This document shows, piece after piece, positions 25,978 to 34,283 of a stretch of 49,245 bases of DNA. Made by a program: the position numbers and the translations under genes. The DNA lies in the NCBI GenBank assembly GCA_963170125.1, contig CAUJFI010000065.1, forward strand, positions 1 through 49,245, written 5' to 3'. The notes beneath the pieces were generated by a model, which did not search any database, was not told where the DNA came from, and saw only the letters and a program-made list of their open reading frames with translations. Position 1 is the first letter of the stretch, and every line of letters begins with the position of its first letter. This DNA comes from Deinococcota bacterium. Its GTDB lineage: Bacteria; Deinococcota; Deinococci; Deinococcales; Trueperaceae.

Positions 25978-26643
25978 TCAAGCGCGCCTCGGGGCCATCT
26001 CCAGCTCGGAGCGGTACTTGACGACGCTGTCTCCCGGCACGATGCCGCCCGCCGTAGCCCCCGAGTAGATGATCGTGCGCGGGCCGACGACCGTCCCGGG
26101 CGCCAGGACTGCGTTGCAGCCGATGCTCACGCCGTCTCCCAGGATGGAGCCCAGCTTGCGCAGGCCGGTGGCCGTGCCGCCGATGGTGATGGCGCTGCCG
26201 AACGTCTTGAAGTTCGCGAGCTTGACGCCGGCGCCGAGGTTGACGTCGTGACCGACGACGCTGTCGCCGACGTAGTTGAAGTGCGGCGCCCTCGCGCCGC
26301 CGAGGAACACGGACCGCTTCACCTCCGTGGCGTGGCCGACGTGCGCGCCGGGCCCCAACACCACGGGCCCGCGCAGGAAGGCGCCGTGGCCCACCTTCGC
26401 CCCGGGGAACAGGTAGACCGGCCCCGTCAGGTACGCGTGCGGGCCGACCTCGGCCCCCTCCAGCATGGTCAGCGGGCCTTCCACGATAGCAGTCGGATGA
26501 ACGCTGCCGAGACGCTCGTTGCCCACGCGTTCCCCGAGCGCGTCCAAGCGCACGAGAGCCTCCCAGGCAAACTCGCAGTCCAACAGGTCGGCCAGTTCCG
26601 CCGGCAGGCGCGCGATGTCGAAGAGCTGGACGGGGTCGAACAT
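25978..26643 (-). CDS. Left-handed beta-helix (hexapeptide repeat) acyltransferase-like protein
   Basis: This 221-aa protein has a short N-terminal helical part (DPVQLFDIARLPAELADLLD) followed by about ten hexapeptide rungs (for example SVHPTAIVEGPLTMLEGAEV, LTGPVYLFPGAKVGHGAF). GHGAFL and the HFNYVGDSVVG loop resemble the acetyltransferase half of GlmU. No nucleotidyltransferase domain is present. The substrate is probably a nucleotide-sugar amine. ATG 26643 gives a leaderless start with TACACT 6 nt upstream. It shares a 55-nt divergent promoter region with the lipid kinase gene. Confidence 0.8.
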   Translation of the reverse strand: MFDPVQLFDIARLPAELADLLDCEFAWEALVRLDALGERVGNERLGSVHPTAIVEGPLTMLEGAEVGPHAYLTGPVYLFPGAKVGHGAFLRGPVVLGPGAHVGHATEVKRSVFLGGARAPHFNYVGDSVVGHDVNLGAGVKLANFKTFGSAITIGGTATGLRKLGSILGDGVSIGCNAVLAPGTVVGPRTIIYSGATAGGIVPGDSVVKYRSELEMAPRRA

Positions 26644-26655
26644 GCCGCGAGTGTA
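26644..26655 (-). promoter_or_regulatory. Leaderless-type -10 box for the hexapeptide-repeat gene
   Basis: TACACT (26655-26650) stands 6 nt before ATG 26643. Confidence 0.5.
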
Positions 26656-26681
26656 CCGCCGTCCCCGCCCTGCCCGGCGTG

Positions 26682-26698
26682 TAGAATCTAGCGCGAAC
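26682..26698 (+). promoter_or_regulatory. Leaderless-type -10 box for the lipid kinase gene
   Basis: TAGAAT (26682-26687) stands 11 nt before GTG 26699; there is no Shine-Dalgarno. Confidence 0.45.
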
Positions 26699-27592
26699 GT
26701 GCTGCAGCTCGTCTTCAACCCCGCCGCGGGCAAGGGCCGCGCCAAGGCCGCCCTGGCGGCGGCGCTCGCGCGCCTTGACGAACGCGGCGTGGCGTACGTG
26801 CTGCACACGACGAGGTGTGCGGGGCACGCGACGGAGCTCGCCGCCGCCGCGCCCCCCGGCTCGGTCGTGGTCGCCATCGGAGGCGACGGGACCGTCCACG
26901 AGGTGGCCAAGGGGCTGCTGCAGGCCGGCACCGCCCGTGACCCGGCGGGCGGTCGCGCGTTGGGCGTCCTGCCACTCGGCTCCGGTGACGACTTCGCCTT
27001 CAGCCTCGGCCTGGCGCGAGACGACCTCCCGGGCGCGCTGGAGCGCCTGCTCGCCGCGCAGCCGCGGCTGGTCGATTTCGGGACCGTGAACGGCGAGCCG
27101 TTCTTCAACGCGGTCGGGACCGGCTTCGACGCCGAGGTGGCCGAGCGGGTCAGGACGTCCCCCGGCTTCCTGAAGGGTTTCTCGGGCTACCTCTACTCGG
27201 TGCTCGCCTCGCTGGCGCGCCTGCGCGAGCCGCACGCGCGCGTGCTGGTCGACGGCGCACTCGTCCACGACGGCCCGACCTTGCTCGTCACCTCGCAGAA
27301 CGGACCGCGCTCGGGCGGGAGCTTCGTGTTCGCGCCGCAGGCCCAGCCGGACGACGGCCTGCTCGACGTGGTGATCGCCGGCAAGGTCGGCCGTCTTGGC
27401 GCTCTCGGGCTGTTGCCAAAGGTGTTGCAGGCCAAACACCTCGGCCACCCCGCCGTGACGCTGTCTCGGGGGCGCAGCGTGCGCGTCGAGTGGACCGAGC
27501 CGCGCCCGGCGCACGCCGACGGCGAGCTGCTCCCCACGACGGCCGTCTACGAAGTGACGCTGCACCATCGCGCCCTGCCTGTCCTGGCCTGA
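26699..27592 (+). CDS. Diacylglycerol kinase-like lipid kinase (DagK/YegS/BmrU family)
   Basis: This 297-aa protein has the DAGK catalytic domain: LVFNPAAGKGRAKAAL at the N-terminus (nucleotide-binding, NPxAG), VVAIGGDGTVHEVAKGLL (the GGDGT active-site motif) and LGVLPLGSGDDFAFSLGL. The C-terminal half is the beta-sandwich domain. It phosphorylates diacylglycerol or a related lipid at the membrane and returns it to phospholipid synthesis. GTG 26699 is chosen because the family begins right at this strand; upstream codons belong to the divergent promoter region. Confidence 0.9.
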   Translation: MLQLVFNPAAGKGRAKAALAAALARLDERGVAYVLHTTRCAGHATELAAAAPPGSVVVAIGGDGTVHEVAKGLLQAGTARDPAGGRALGVLPLGSGDDFAFSLGLARDDLPGALERLLAAQPRLVDFGTVNGEPFFNAVGTGFDAEVAERVRTSPGFLKGFSGYLYSVLASLARLREPHARVLVDGALVHDGPTLLVTSQNGPRSGGSFVFAPQAQPDDGLLDVVIAGKVGRLGALGLLPKVLQAKHLGHPAVTLSRGRSVRVEWTEPRPAHADGELLPTTAVYEVTLHHRALPVLA

Positions 27593-27657
27593 GCCCGACA
27601 GCGCCGCCAGGCGACCCTCGCGAACCGCCGCCGCAGGGCGGCCCCCGGGCCAAAGCA

Positions 27658-27681
27658 GGAGCCCCGCTTGCGCGGGGCTCC
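27658..27681 (-). terminator. Hairpin terminator of slpA, possibly bidirectional
   Basis: A 10-bp perfect stem GGAGCCCCGC / GCGGGGCTCC with a 4-nt loop (GCAA on the minus strand, a GNRA tetraloop) lies 44 nt beyond the slpA stop and 65 nt beyond the lipid kinase stop on the plus strand. On the minus strand it is followed by a weak TGCTTT tract. Confidence 0.8.
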
Positions 27682-27724
27682 CTACTACTTACTCCCGGCT
27701 TACGCCGGATCAGTCGACCGTTCC

Positions 27725-30532
27725 TTAGAAGGTGACGGTGTAGCTGATCTTGAACGCCTGGGCGGACGAGGCGACACCGTTGTTGTCGTTCTCGTAGGTG
27801 CCGTAGGCGAACTCGAGGTCGTAGTAGTTCCAGATGAGTTCGTAGCCGGAGACGGACTGCGTGCCGGTGCCGTTGACGTCACCAGCGCTGATGTCCGTGG
27901 CCCCGTCACCAGCGCCGCGAGTGTTCGTCGCGTTGTTGATGTTGGTGCCGGTCCAGCTGCCGTACTTGGCGGTGAGCTTGCTGTGGTCGAAGACGAACTC
28001 GTTCAGGACGAGGCCAACGCTCCACTGCAGCTCGCTCGCCGTGTAGACGGCGGCATCGCTGTGATCGGTCGTGCGGTAGTTGACCGCGGCGATGAGGCTG
28101 GGCTTGGTGTAGACGTCGAGCGGCGTGGTGGAGAGACCCGTGCCAACGCGGAGCGTGGTGGTGTCATCCGTGCCAGCATCGGCGTCGTTGACCATGCGGT
28201 ATCCGACGTACGGGGTCAGCGAGAGGATCGAGACGTTGAGGGCGTAGTCGGCATCGACGAACAGGGTCGTCTTGCTGAAGTCCGCCTCGGTCTGCGAGTA
28301 GCCCGCCGAGATGTTCAGGCCCTTGATGAGGGCGTTGGCGGCGGCGCCGTCGTGCTTGAGCGTGACGCCGAAGCCGGTGTTGTAGTTGTTGTCGCGCTCG
28401 ATGTCGGCGCCGGCGAGGGCCACAGCGGCCTCGCTCGCATCGACGAACGTGCGGAGGTCATCGACGGTCGTACCGTTGACGGAGGCCGAGTGGTACCAGC
28501 CGCCGAGGCTGAAGCCCGCGAACAAGTTGGCCGAGGCGTCGACGCCGAAGGACATGGCGCTGTCACCAGCGACCGTGCCGTAGGAGTCGAAGTACGCGCT
28601 CAGGTCGACGATGAACAGGCTGAGGCCAGCGTTCACGCCGAAGCCGCTCTGGTCTTCCGCGAACGGGAAGCCCGAGGCGTCAGCGCCGAGGTCGTAGCCG
28701 TTGGCAGTCCAGGCATCGCTGATGTCGCGGTAGTTGGCGCCAAGGCTCGAGAGGATGGGGATGCCGGCGGTATCGACGTCGAGCGTGGCGTAGAGGACCG
28801 ACTCGGCGGTCGCGCCGCCGGAGCCGTTGGCCCACTCGAAGCCGAGGTCGAAGATGGACAGCGAGAGGCTGCCGTCGACGCCCCAGACCGTGATCTGCTG
28901 GTTGTCGGCGAGGTAGTCGTCCTTGTCGCCAGCGCGTTCGGCGTACTGGGCGAAGCTACCGCCGAGCGTCAGGCCCTCGAGGGGGCTGACCGTGAGGCGG
29001 GCGCCGCGCAGGTAGTTGCCGTACCACTCCTGGTTGTAGTTCACGTCCGTGGAGTCGTTCCTGCTGACGTAGACGGCCGTGATGCCAGGGTTGAGGAAGG
29101 CGAGGAAGCTCGGGGCGCCGATGGTAGCGACGAAGCCCGGGTCATCCGTGCCGACGACGTACGGGGTGAAGCTCGTCTCGACGTTCGTGCCGAACGCGAA
29201 GGTAAGCGGCACGGCGCCGATGGGTTCGAACGTCGTCATGAAGTTGCGGATCTCGAACCAGTTGAGCAGGGGTTCGGAGCCGGAGACGATGGGGCCCGTG
29301 ACGCGCTGGGAATCCATGGCGATCGAAAGCACGCCGCTGAAGCTGTTGAGCTTGTTCGGGCTGCCCTCACCATCGAAGCCGAACTTCGCAGCGAAGCTCA
29401 GGTTCAAGACGGCGGTGGCCGCACCCGGGGTGTGCTCGATGTCGTGACGATCCTGGGCGACTTCGCCGACTTCCGTGCGGTAGTTGCGGGTGCCCGAGCG
29501 GTCGCCGTCGAGTTCAGCTGCGCCGGACGAGAAGACCGACGCGCCCATGTTGCGCAGGCTGTTCAGGCCGTAAGCGCGGTCGACGTCGAACTCCTGGCCG
29601 ATGACGCGGCCGACGAAGTACGTGACCGAGATGCTGCCGGAGATCCCGAGGGGGTTCTCTTCGAGCGCGGCGACGCGACCCTGCAGGTCCGCGATGGCGG
29701 CGTTCTGGGCGGCATCCGAAGCTTCCAGGGCCGAGACGCGGTCGCGAATGGCGATCTGGTTGCTGCGGATGAGGAGGACGAACTCGCGGATGTTCGCGAT
29801 GTCCGAGCGGTTGCGCTCGATGGCACTGTTCACGGCCGAGAGATCGACCGGGGCGGCGCCGGCGGACGAGGAGCCACCCTTGAGGCCGGCCACGTCAGCC
29901 TGGAGGAGCTGAAGGGCGCGGTTGAGGGCAGCGATGTCGTCGGCGTTCTGGCGACCGAGCGTGTTGGCCTGGTTGGCCAGGCTGTAAGCGGCGTCGGCGC
30001 GCGCGGCAGCGGCGTCGGCCTGGGCCTGCGCCGTGTCGAGGGCGACACGCTGCGAGGCGATCTGGTTCTGCAGATCGCGGAGGACCGCCGGATCGACGCC
30101 ACCGTTGTCAGCGGCGAGGGCCGCTTCCAGGTCGTCGAGGCGAGCGGAGTTGGCGGTCACGTCGTCGGAGAGGCCAGCGATGGCGCTCTCGGCGGCGGAC
30201 AGCCTCACGCCTTGGGCAGCGACGTCAGAGGCGAGCTCTTGCACGGCGTTGCGCAGCGAGTCGACGTCAGCCTGCGTGAGGGCGAGCGCCGAGTTGAGGT
30301 TGTCATTGATGACGTCAAGCAGGCGGCTGACAACGAGAGCGGCTTGGTAACGCGTGAAGGCTTCGTTGCCACGGAAGGTCCCGTCGGGGAAGCCGATGAC
30401 GATGCCGAGGTCGGAGATGCGGTCGACGGCGTCGCCCGCCCAGTGGTTCGCCGGGATGTCCGGGAACGAGTACTGAGCGAAGGCGCCGCTGGCCGTGATC
30501 GCCGCCAGGAGCGTGATGAGTAGCTTCTTCAT
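27725..30532 (-). CDS. slpA: SlpA-like outer-membrane protein: SLH domain, coiled coil, beta-barrel
   Basis: This 935-aa protein has a Sec signal peptide (KKLLITLLAAITASGAFAQ, cleavage after AFA). An SLH domain follows (YSFPDIPANHWAGDAVDRIS, GFPDGTFRGNEAFTRYQAA), then a long coiled coil (about 75-290, many Leu/Ala heptads). About 600 residues of alternating beta strands end in Phe (KISYTVTF), as in outer-membrane barrels. This is the architecture of the Deinococcus SlpA and Thermus SLH porins, which bind pyruvylated cell-wall polymer through SLH and link the outer membrane to peptidoglycan. The ATG is preceded by AAGGGG. Codons are those of a highly expressed gene. Confidence 0.92.
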   Translation of the reverse strand: MKKLLITLLAAITASGAFAQYSFPDIPANHWAGDAVDRISDLGIVIGFPDGTFRGNEAFTRYQAALVVSRLLDVINDNLNSALALTQADVDSLRNAVQELASDVAAQGVRLSAAESAIAGLSDDVTANSARLDDLEAALAADNGGVDPAVLRDLQNQIASQRVALDTAQAQADAAAARADAAYSLANQANTLGRQNADDIAALNRALQLLQADVAGLKGGSSSAGAAPVDLSAVNSAIERNRSDIANIREFVLLIRSNQIAIRDRVSALEASDAAQNAAIADLQGRVAALEENPLGISGSISVTYFVGRVIGQEFDVDRAYGLNSLRNMGASVFSSGAAELDGDRSGTRNYRTEVGEVAQDRHDIEHTPGAATAVLNLSFAAKFGFDGEGSPNKLNSFSGVLSIAMDSQRVTGPIVSGSEPLLNWFEIRNFMTTFEPIGAVPLTFAFGTNVETSFTPYVVGTDDPGFVATIGAPSFLAFLNPGITAVYVSRNDSTDVNYNQEWYGNYLRGARLTVSPLEGLTLGGSFAQYAERAGDKDDYLADNQQITVWGVDGSLSLSIFDLGFEWANGSGGATAESVLYATLDVDTAGIPILSSLGANYRDISDAWTANGYDLGADASGFPFAEDQSGFGVNAGLSLFIVDLSAYFDSYGTVAGDSAMSFGVDASANLFAGFSLGGWYHSASVNGTTVDDLRTFVDASEAAVALAGADIERDNNYNTGFGVTLKHDGAAANALIKGLNISAGYSQTEADFSKTTLFVDADYALNVSILSLTPYVGYRMVNDADAGTDDTTTLRVGTGLSTTPLDVYTKPSLIAAVNYRTTDHSDAAVYTASELQWSVGLVLNEFVFDHSKLTAKYGSWTGTNINNATNTRGAGDGATDISAGDVNGTGTQSVSGYELIWNYYDLEFAYGTYENDNNGVASSAQAFKISYTVTF

Positions 30533-30568
30533 GAATTCTTACCCCTTGAACTGGTGAAGTCTTCTTGC

Positions 30569-30688
30569 TCAGCGCGCTTCACGAGCCTCGGGGCGCGACC
30601 ACCGTGAGTGTCCGAGTTTCCTCGCCGGCGGTGCACCGCTTGATCTCGCGTCGCTCACTGGGTTCCTGCACTTCCCTGGCCGGTTCAA
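30569..30688 (-). CDS. Possible 39-codon upstream ORF in the slpA leader
   Basis: TTG at 30688 stands 7 nt after the perfect AAGGAGGTG, opens a 39-codon frame rich in Arg, Ser and Pro, and ends in TGA at 30571-30569, 36 nt before slpA. There is no similarity to any known peptide. It could be a leader peptide that tunes slpA translation, or the Shine-Dalgarno could serve mRNA stability only. The evidence is position and spacing alone. Confidence 0.3.
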   Translation of the reverse strand: MNRPGKCRNPVSDARSSGAPPARKLGHSRWSRPEAREAR

Positions 30689-30885
30689 AAGGTAGCACCT
30701 CCTTCCAGTGCGGCCACGGACGACACAGGTCCATGCGGATTAGACCACGCGGGTGGAGCGTGTGTCAAGGCGCATGTGGCCACGATGAGAGAGGGTTACG
30801 GCCTTCCCGACGGGCAAATCGTCAGTTAGTGAAGGGAGTCACTCATTCCCGCCTCATGAGAAGGCCCCCGGCGGCGCCCACCTGG

Positions 30886-30899
30886 TATCGTTTGACCCC
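30886..30899 (+). promoter_or_regulatory. Leaderless extended -10 promoter for thyX-rlmH
   Basis: TGG-TATCGT (-10 at 30886-30891) stands 8 nt before ATG 30900. Confidence 0.55.
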
Positions 30900-31841
30900 A
30901 TGGCCCGAATCACCGCGCCCGAAGCGGAAGCGCTCATCGACCAGGAGTTCCGGGTGTTGGATCACGGCTTCGTGCGCCTCGTGGACTACCTTGGGGGCGA
31001 TGCGCGCATCGTCCAGGCGGCCCGCGTCTCGTACGGCGACGGCGCGAAGACCGTGCGTGAGGACGGCGCCCTCATCGACTACCTGCTGCGCAACCGGCAC
31101 ACGAGCCCGTTCGAGCAGGTCATCCTCACCTTCCACGTGAAGCTGCCCATCTTCGTCGCGAGGCAGTGGATCCGCCACCGCACGGCGCGCCTGAACGAGA
31201 TTAGCGGGCGTTACTCCGTCATGCGCGACGAGTTCTACGTCCCCGGCCCCCACGAGGTGCGGTTCCAGGACAAGCGCAACCGCCAGGGGGGCGACGGACG
31301 CGACGTGCCGCCCGAGCTGCGCGAGCGCGTGATCTCCGTGCTGCGCTCCGGCCAGGAACGCACGTACGCCGAGTACGAGGAGCTGCTCGAGGACGACATC
31401 GCCCGCGAGCTTGCCCGGGTGAACCTGCCCTTGAGCCTCTACACAGAGATGTACTGGCAGATCGACCTCAACAACCTGTTCCACTTCCTGAGGCTACGGC
31501 TCGACTGGCACGCCCAGTACGAGATCAGGGCCTACGGCGACGCCATGGCGCGCATCGCGCAGGCCGTCGCGCCCATGGCGTACGCGGCCTTCGAGGAGCA
31601 CGAGCTGCACGGGCGCTCCTTCTCGCGCTCCGAGCTCGACATCCTGCGCGTAGCCATCGACCCGCGGCGTCTGGACGACGCCCTCTCCGCCAGCGGCCTG
31701 CGCGCCACGCGACGCGACGAGTTCATGCGCAAGCTCGGCCCCGTCGGCGCGCGCGCGACTGGCGGCGCTCCCGGTGGCAGCGGCGCCGACGCGGCGAACG
31801 GCGCCGCACCCGAACCCCGGTCCGGCGAGGCGGCGGGTTAA
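30900..31841 (+). CDS. thyX: FAD-dependent thymidylate synthase ThyX
   Basis: ThyX makes dTMP from dUMP with methylenetetrahydrofolate, NADPH and FAD. The ThyX motif is RHRTARLNEISGRYS, matching RHRxxSxNExSxRYS except that the first Ser is Arg. The conserved NRHTSPFEQVILTFHVKLPI and FHFLRLRLDWHAQYEIRAY blocks, with their dUMP and FAD contacts, are present. At 313 aa it is longer than most (about 210-260). The excess lies in a Thermotoga-like middle insertion and a C-terminal low-complexity Gly/Ala/Pro tail of about 30 residues. rlmH follows 10 nt later. Confidence 0.96.
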   Translation: MARITAPEAEALIDQEFRVLDHGFVRLVDYLGGDARIVQAARVSYGDGAKTVREDGALIDYLLRNRHTSPFEQVILTFHVKLPIFVARQWIRHRTARLNEISGRYSVMRDEFYVPGPHEVRFQDKRNRQGGDGRDVPPELRERVISVLRSGQERTYAEYEELLEDDIARELARVNLPLSLYTEMYWQIDLNNLFHFLRLRLDWHAQYEIRAYGDAMARIAQAVAPMAYAAFEEHELHGRSFSRSELDILRVAIDPRRLDDALSASGLRATRRDEFMRKLGPVGARATGGAPGGSGADAANGAAPEPRSGEAAG

Positions 31842-31851
31842 GGAGCAGACG

Positions 31852-32310
31852 GTGCGCTACCGCGTCGTCGCCGTCGGAAAGCTCAAGTCATCCTTCTACC
31901 GCGAGGCCTGCGCCCACTACCTGAAACGCCTCGCCCCCCTGGCGGCCTGTGAGGTCGTCGAGGTGCGCGAGGGGCGCGGGGCCGACGCGGGCACGACGCA
32001 ACTCGCCGAGGGCGCCGCCCTGCTCGCCAAGGTGGAAGGGCTCGCCGTCGCGCTGGACGAGCGCGGTAAGGCGTTCGACACGCACGGCCTGGCGCAACGC
32101 GTTGGGGCGCTGGAGAACCGGGGCGTCAGCCAGGTCACCATCCTCGTCGGCGGCGCCGAGGGGCACGGACGCGAGCTGCGCTCGGCGGTCGCGGAGGCGT
32201 GGAGCCTCTCACCCTTGACCCTCCCCCACGACCTGGCGCGGCTCGTCCTCGTCGAGCAGCTCTACCGGATCGAGACGCTCCGGGCGGGCCACCCGTACCA
32301 CCGCGGCTGA
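31852..32310 (+). CDS. rlmH: 23S rRNA pseudouridine-1915 N3-methyltransferase RlmH
   Basis: This 152-aa SPOUT methyltransferase acts on assembled 70S ribosomes. It starts VRYRVVAVGKLKSSFYREAC at GTG 31852, 6 nt after AAGGAG. The knotted SAM-binding region reads VTILVGGAEGHG, and the C-terminal LPHDLARLVLVEQLYRIETL with GHPYHRG is the family signature. It is co-transcribed with thyX. Confidence 0.95.
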   Translation: MRYRVVAVGKLKSSFYREACAHYLKRLAPLAACEVVEVREGRGADAGTTQLAEGAALLAKVEGLAVALDERGKAFDTHGLAQRVGALENRGVSQVTILVGGAEGHGRELRSAVAEAWSLSPLTLPHDLARLVLVEQLYRIETLRAGHPYHRG

Positions 32311-32318
32311 GCGGGCGG

Positions 32319-33014
32319 TCAGCGCCCCTTGCCCGATGCGCTCAGGAGCGCGGCGTGAAGGCTGAGGAGGTCGGCCATCAGCGGGCCGAGCGCGTCCAGC
32401 TCGAACGGCACCCCCACCTCCAGGGCCAGGTAGAGGTTCAGTGGGCCGATGGCGACGCTCGGCGGGGCGCCGTTGGCGTGGCGTGGCACACTCCCCTTCG
32501 CATGGCTGGCGGTGGCGGAGGCCACCACCTCGTCGGCCTCGCCCAGGAGCCGCGCGAGCACCGTCCTGACCGGACGCGTGAGGAGCGCCGTGGCCCGGTC
32601 GACCTCGCGCGCGTAGACGCTCACGGCGGTGTCGAACTCCGGGTCGAACGCGCCGTCGAGCCGCTGGGCCCCCGAACGCCCCGCCGCCAGCCCCTCGAGG
32701 ATCTTGTGCCTTCTCGCACTAGCCCTTAGCGAGACGGAGGAGTGCTCGACGCTGGAGCGCACGACGACCCCTATGCGCAGCCCCGCCAGCGTCCCGGCCG
32801 GCCCGTCGCGATCGTTGGCCTGCTCGAACACCACGGTGTCGGGCTGGTCTGGGCGCGCGCGTTCGTAGACGGTCGCGATCGCCCCCGGCCCCAGGTCGAG
32901 GTCCTCGCGCAGGGTCTCGGCCAGCGCCGGCGCCGGTTCGAGCTCGAAGGCGCCGGCGAACGCCCGCCATTCGCGCTCACGCAGGTCGCGGTCCTTTGGC
33001 CGCCAGAAAGCCAC
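32319..33014 (-). CDS. Unknown soluble protein, 231 aa
   Basis: No family is recognised. It starts VAFWRPKDRDLREREWRAF at GTG 33014, with TAGCGT 7 nt upstream. It is rich in Glu, Arg and Ala. A middle portion (GLRIGVVVRSSVEHSSVSLR) looks like a beta sheet, and the C-terminus (LYLALEVGVPFELDALGPLM) is helical with hydrophobic faces. No Cys or obvious catalytic motif and no signal peptide are seen. It is convergent with rlmH (8-nt gap) and divergent from ctaA. Confidence 0.75.
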   Translation of the reverse strand: MAFWRPKDRDLREREWRAFAGAFELEPAPALAETLREDLDLGPGAIATVYERARPDQPDTVVFEQANDRDGPAGTLAGLRIGVVVRSSVEHSSVSLRASARRHKILEGLAAGRSGAQRLDGAFDPEFDTAVSVYAREVDRATALLTRPVRTVLARLLGEADEVVASATASHAKGSVPRHANGAPPSVAIGPLNLYLALEVGVPFELDALGPLMADLLSLHAALLSASGKGR

Positions 33015-33027
33015 GGCGGAAACGCTA
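33015..33027 (-). promoter_or_regulatory. Leaderless-type -10 box for the 231-aa gene
   Basis: TAGCGT (33027-33022) stands 7 nt before GTG 33014. Confidence 0.5.
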
Positions 33028-33074
33028 GCCTGTGGCCGCCGCCGGCCCCTAGCGGAAAGGTCACTCGGGCGAAG

Positions 33075-33087
33075 TAGAGTTGGTCGG
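33075..33087 (+). promoter_or_regulatory. Leaderless-type -10 box for ctaA
   Basis: TAGAGT (33075-33080) stands 7 nt before ATG 33088. Confidence 0.5.
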
Positions 33088-34248
33088 ATGAACGGGACCG
33101 AACGCGGTCGCCCGGCGGGGGCGCACACGACTCGGGTGCACGGGGCGCCCGCGCACCCGGGAGCCACGCATGCCACGCCTGCGCTGGGAGCCGAGTTGAG
33201 CCCGCCGCGACGGCGGCGGTTGACGTGGTGGCTCCTCAGTGGGGCGGTCCTGACCTTCGCCATGCTCGTGGTCGGCGGCATCACGCGCCTGACCCAGTCG
33301 GGGCTGTCGATCGTGGAGTGGGCGCCGCTCATGGGCGTGTTCCCGCCCGTCGGGGAGGCCCAGTGGCAAGCGGCGTTCGACGCCTACAAGCGCTTCCCCG
33401 AGTACCAGCAGCTGCGGCCGGACATGACGCTCGCCGAGTACCGTTTCATCTTCTACTGGGAGTACGCCCACCGCCTCCTGGCGCGCGCCATCGGGGTGGT
33501 GTTCCTCGTGCCGTTCCTCGCGTTCCTGGCGCGCGGCTACTTGCGACGCCCACTGCTCCTGCGCCTACTCCTCCTGTTCGGGCTCGGGGCGCTGCAGGGC
33601 CTCATGGGCTGGCTGATGGTCGCGAGCGGCCTCGTCGACCGGCCCAGCGTCGCCCACGAACGCCTAGCGGCACACCTGCTGTTGGCGTTCACGATCTTCG
33701 GCGTCTGCCTGTGGACGGCGGCCGACCTGTGGCCCGGCCTCGTCGTCCGCGGCGGCGACGCCTGGCGCTGGACCCGGCGCACGCGCGCCTGGCTCGTCGT
33801 CTTCGGGGTGCTGCTCGTGGTCCAGGTGACCTACGGGGCCTTCGTGGCCGGCCTGGACGCCGGCCTGGCGTTCAACACCTGGCCGCGCATGGCGGGCGGC
33901 TGGCTGCCTCCCGGCGCCTGGCGCCTCGAGCCGCCGCTACGCAACCTGCTCGACAACATCGCGACCGTGCAGTGGCTGCACCGGACGCTGCCCGCCCTGC
34001 TCCTGGTGATGGCACTCTGCCTACTGATCGCGGCCTGGCGCCCAGTCGCCGGCGCCGGAGGCCGCAACCGAGCGCTGGCGGTGGCGCTCCTGGTCGCCAT
34101 CCTCGTCCAAGCGGGACTCGGGATCGCGACGTTGCTCGCGTTCGTGCCCGTCTGGTTGGCGGCCATGCATCAGGCCATGGCCCTGCTGCTCTTCGGCGTC
34201 TGGCTGGCGTGGTCGCACACGCTCAGCCGTGCCCGCCTGGCCGCCTGA
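33088..34248 (+). CDS. ctaA: Heme A synthase (COX15/CtaA family)
   Basis: This 386-aa integral membrane monooxygenase-like enzyme oxidises the C8 methyl of heme O to give heme A for aa3-type oxidases. After about 45 non-conserved residues come eight predicted helices. Heme-ligating His lie in YWEYAHRLLAR, AHERLAAHLLLAF, QWLHRTLPALLL and AAMHQAMALLLF. The first loop (GGITRLTQSGLSIVEWAPLM with PPVGEAQWQAAFDAYKRFPE) is of the COX15/alpha-proteobacterial type and lacks the Cys pair of the Bacillus type. ctaB and the oxidase genes are not in the window. Confidence 0.93.
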   Translation: MNGTERGRPAGAHTTRVHGAPAHPGATHATPALGAELSPPRRRRLTWWLLSGAVLTFAMLVVGGITRLTQSGLSIVEWAPLMGVFPPVGEAQWQAAFDAYKRFPEYQQLRPDMTLAEYRFIFYWEYAHRLLARAIGVVFLVPFLAFLARGYLRRPLLLRLLLLFGLGALQGLMGWLMVASGLVDRPSVAHERLAAHLLLAFTIFGVCLWTAADLWPGLVVRGGDAWRWTRRTRAWLVVFGVLLVVQVTYGAFVAGLDAGLAFNTWPRMAGGWLPPGAWRLEPPLRNLLDNIATVQWLHRTLPALLLVMALCLLIAAWRPVAGAGGRNRALAVALLVAILVQAGLGIATLLAFVPVWLAAMHQAMALLLFGVWLAWSHTLSRARLAA

Positions 34249-34283
34249 GCGCGGAGCCGGGCGCCTGGGCGGAACCGCCTACT

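Larger units (their letters stand above)
30533..30899 (-). promoter_or_regulatory. slpA promoter and 200-nt leader; gene-free stretch to thyX
   Basis: On the minus strand, a perfect -35 TTGACA (30768-30763), an 18-nt spacer and a -10 TCTAAT (30744-30739) form the best sigma-70 promoter in the window. It predicts a transcript start near 30732 and a leader of about 200 nt before ATG 30532. The leader carries a perfect Shine-Dalgarno AAGGAGGTG (30704-30696) far from slpA, plus the slpA ribosome-binding site AAGGGG near 30545. The remaining part (30770-30885) shows nothing clear. Confidence 0.75.

Noticed and set aside
27668..30523. 951-codon plus-strand frame across slpA
   Set aside because: The minus strand has a signal peptide, SLH domain, barrel, promoter and terminator; the plus frame is a GC-rich shadow.
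31170..31215. ThyX motif with Arg in place of the first Ser
   Set aside because: Known ThyX proteins vary at this position; all other motif residues are present, so loss of function is not implied.
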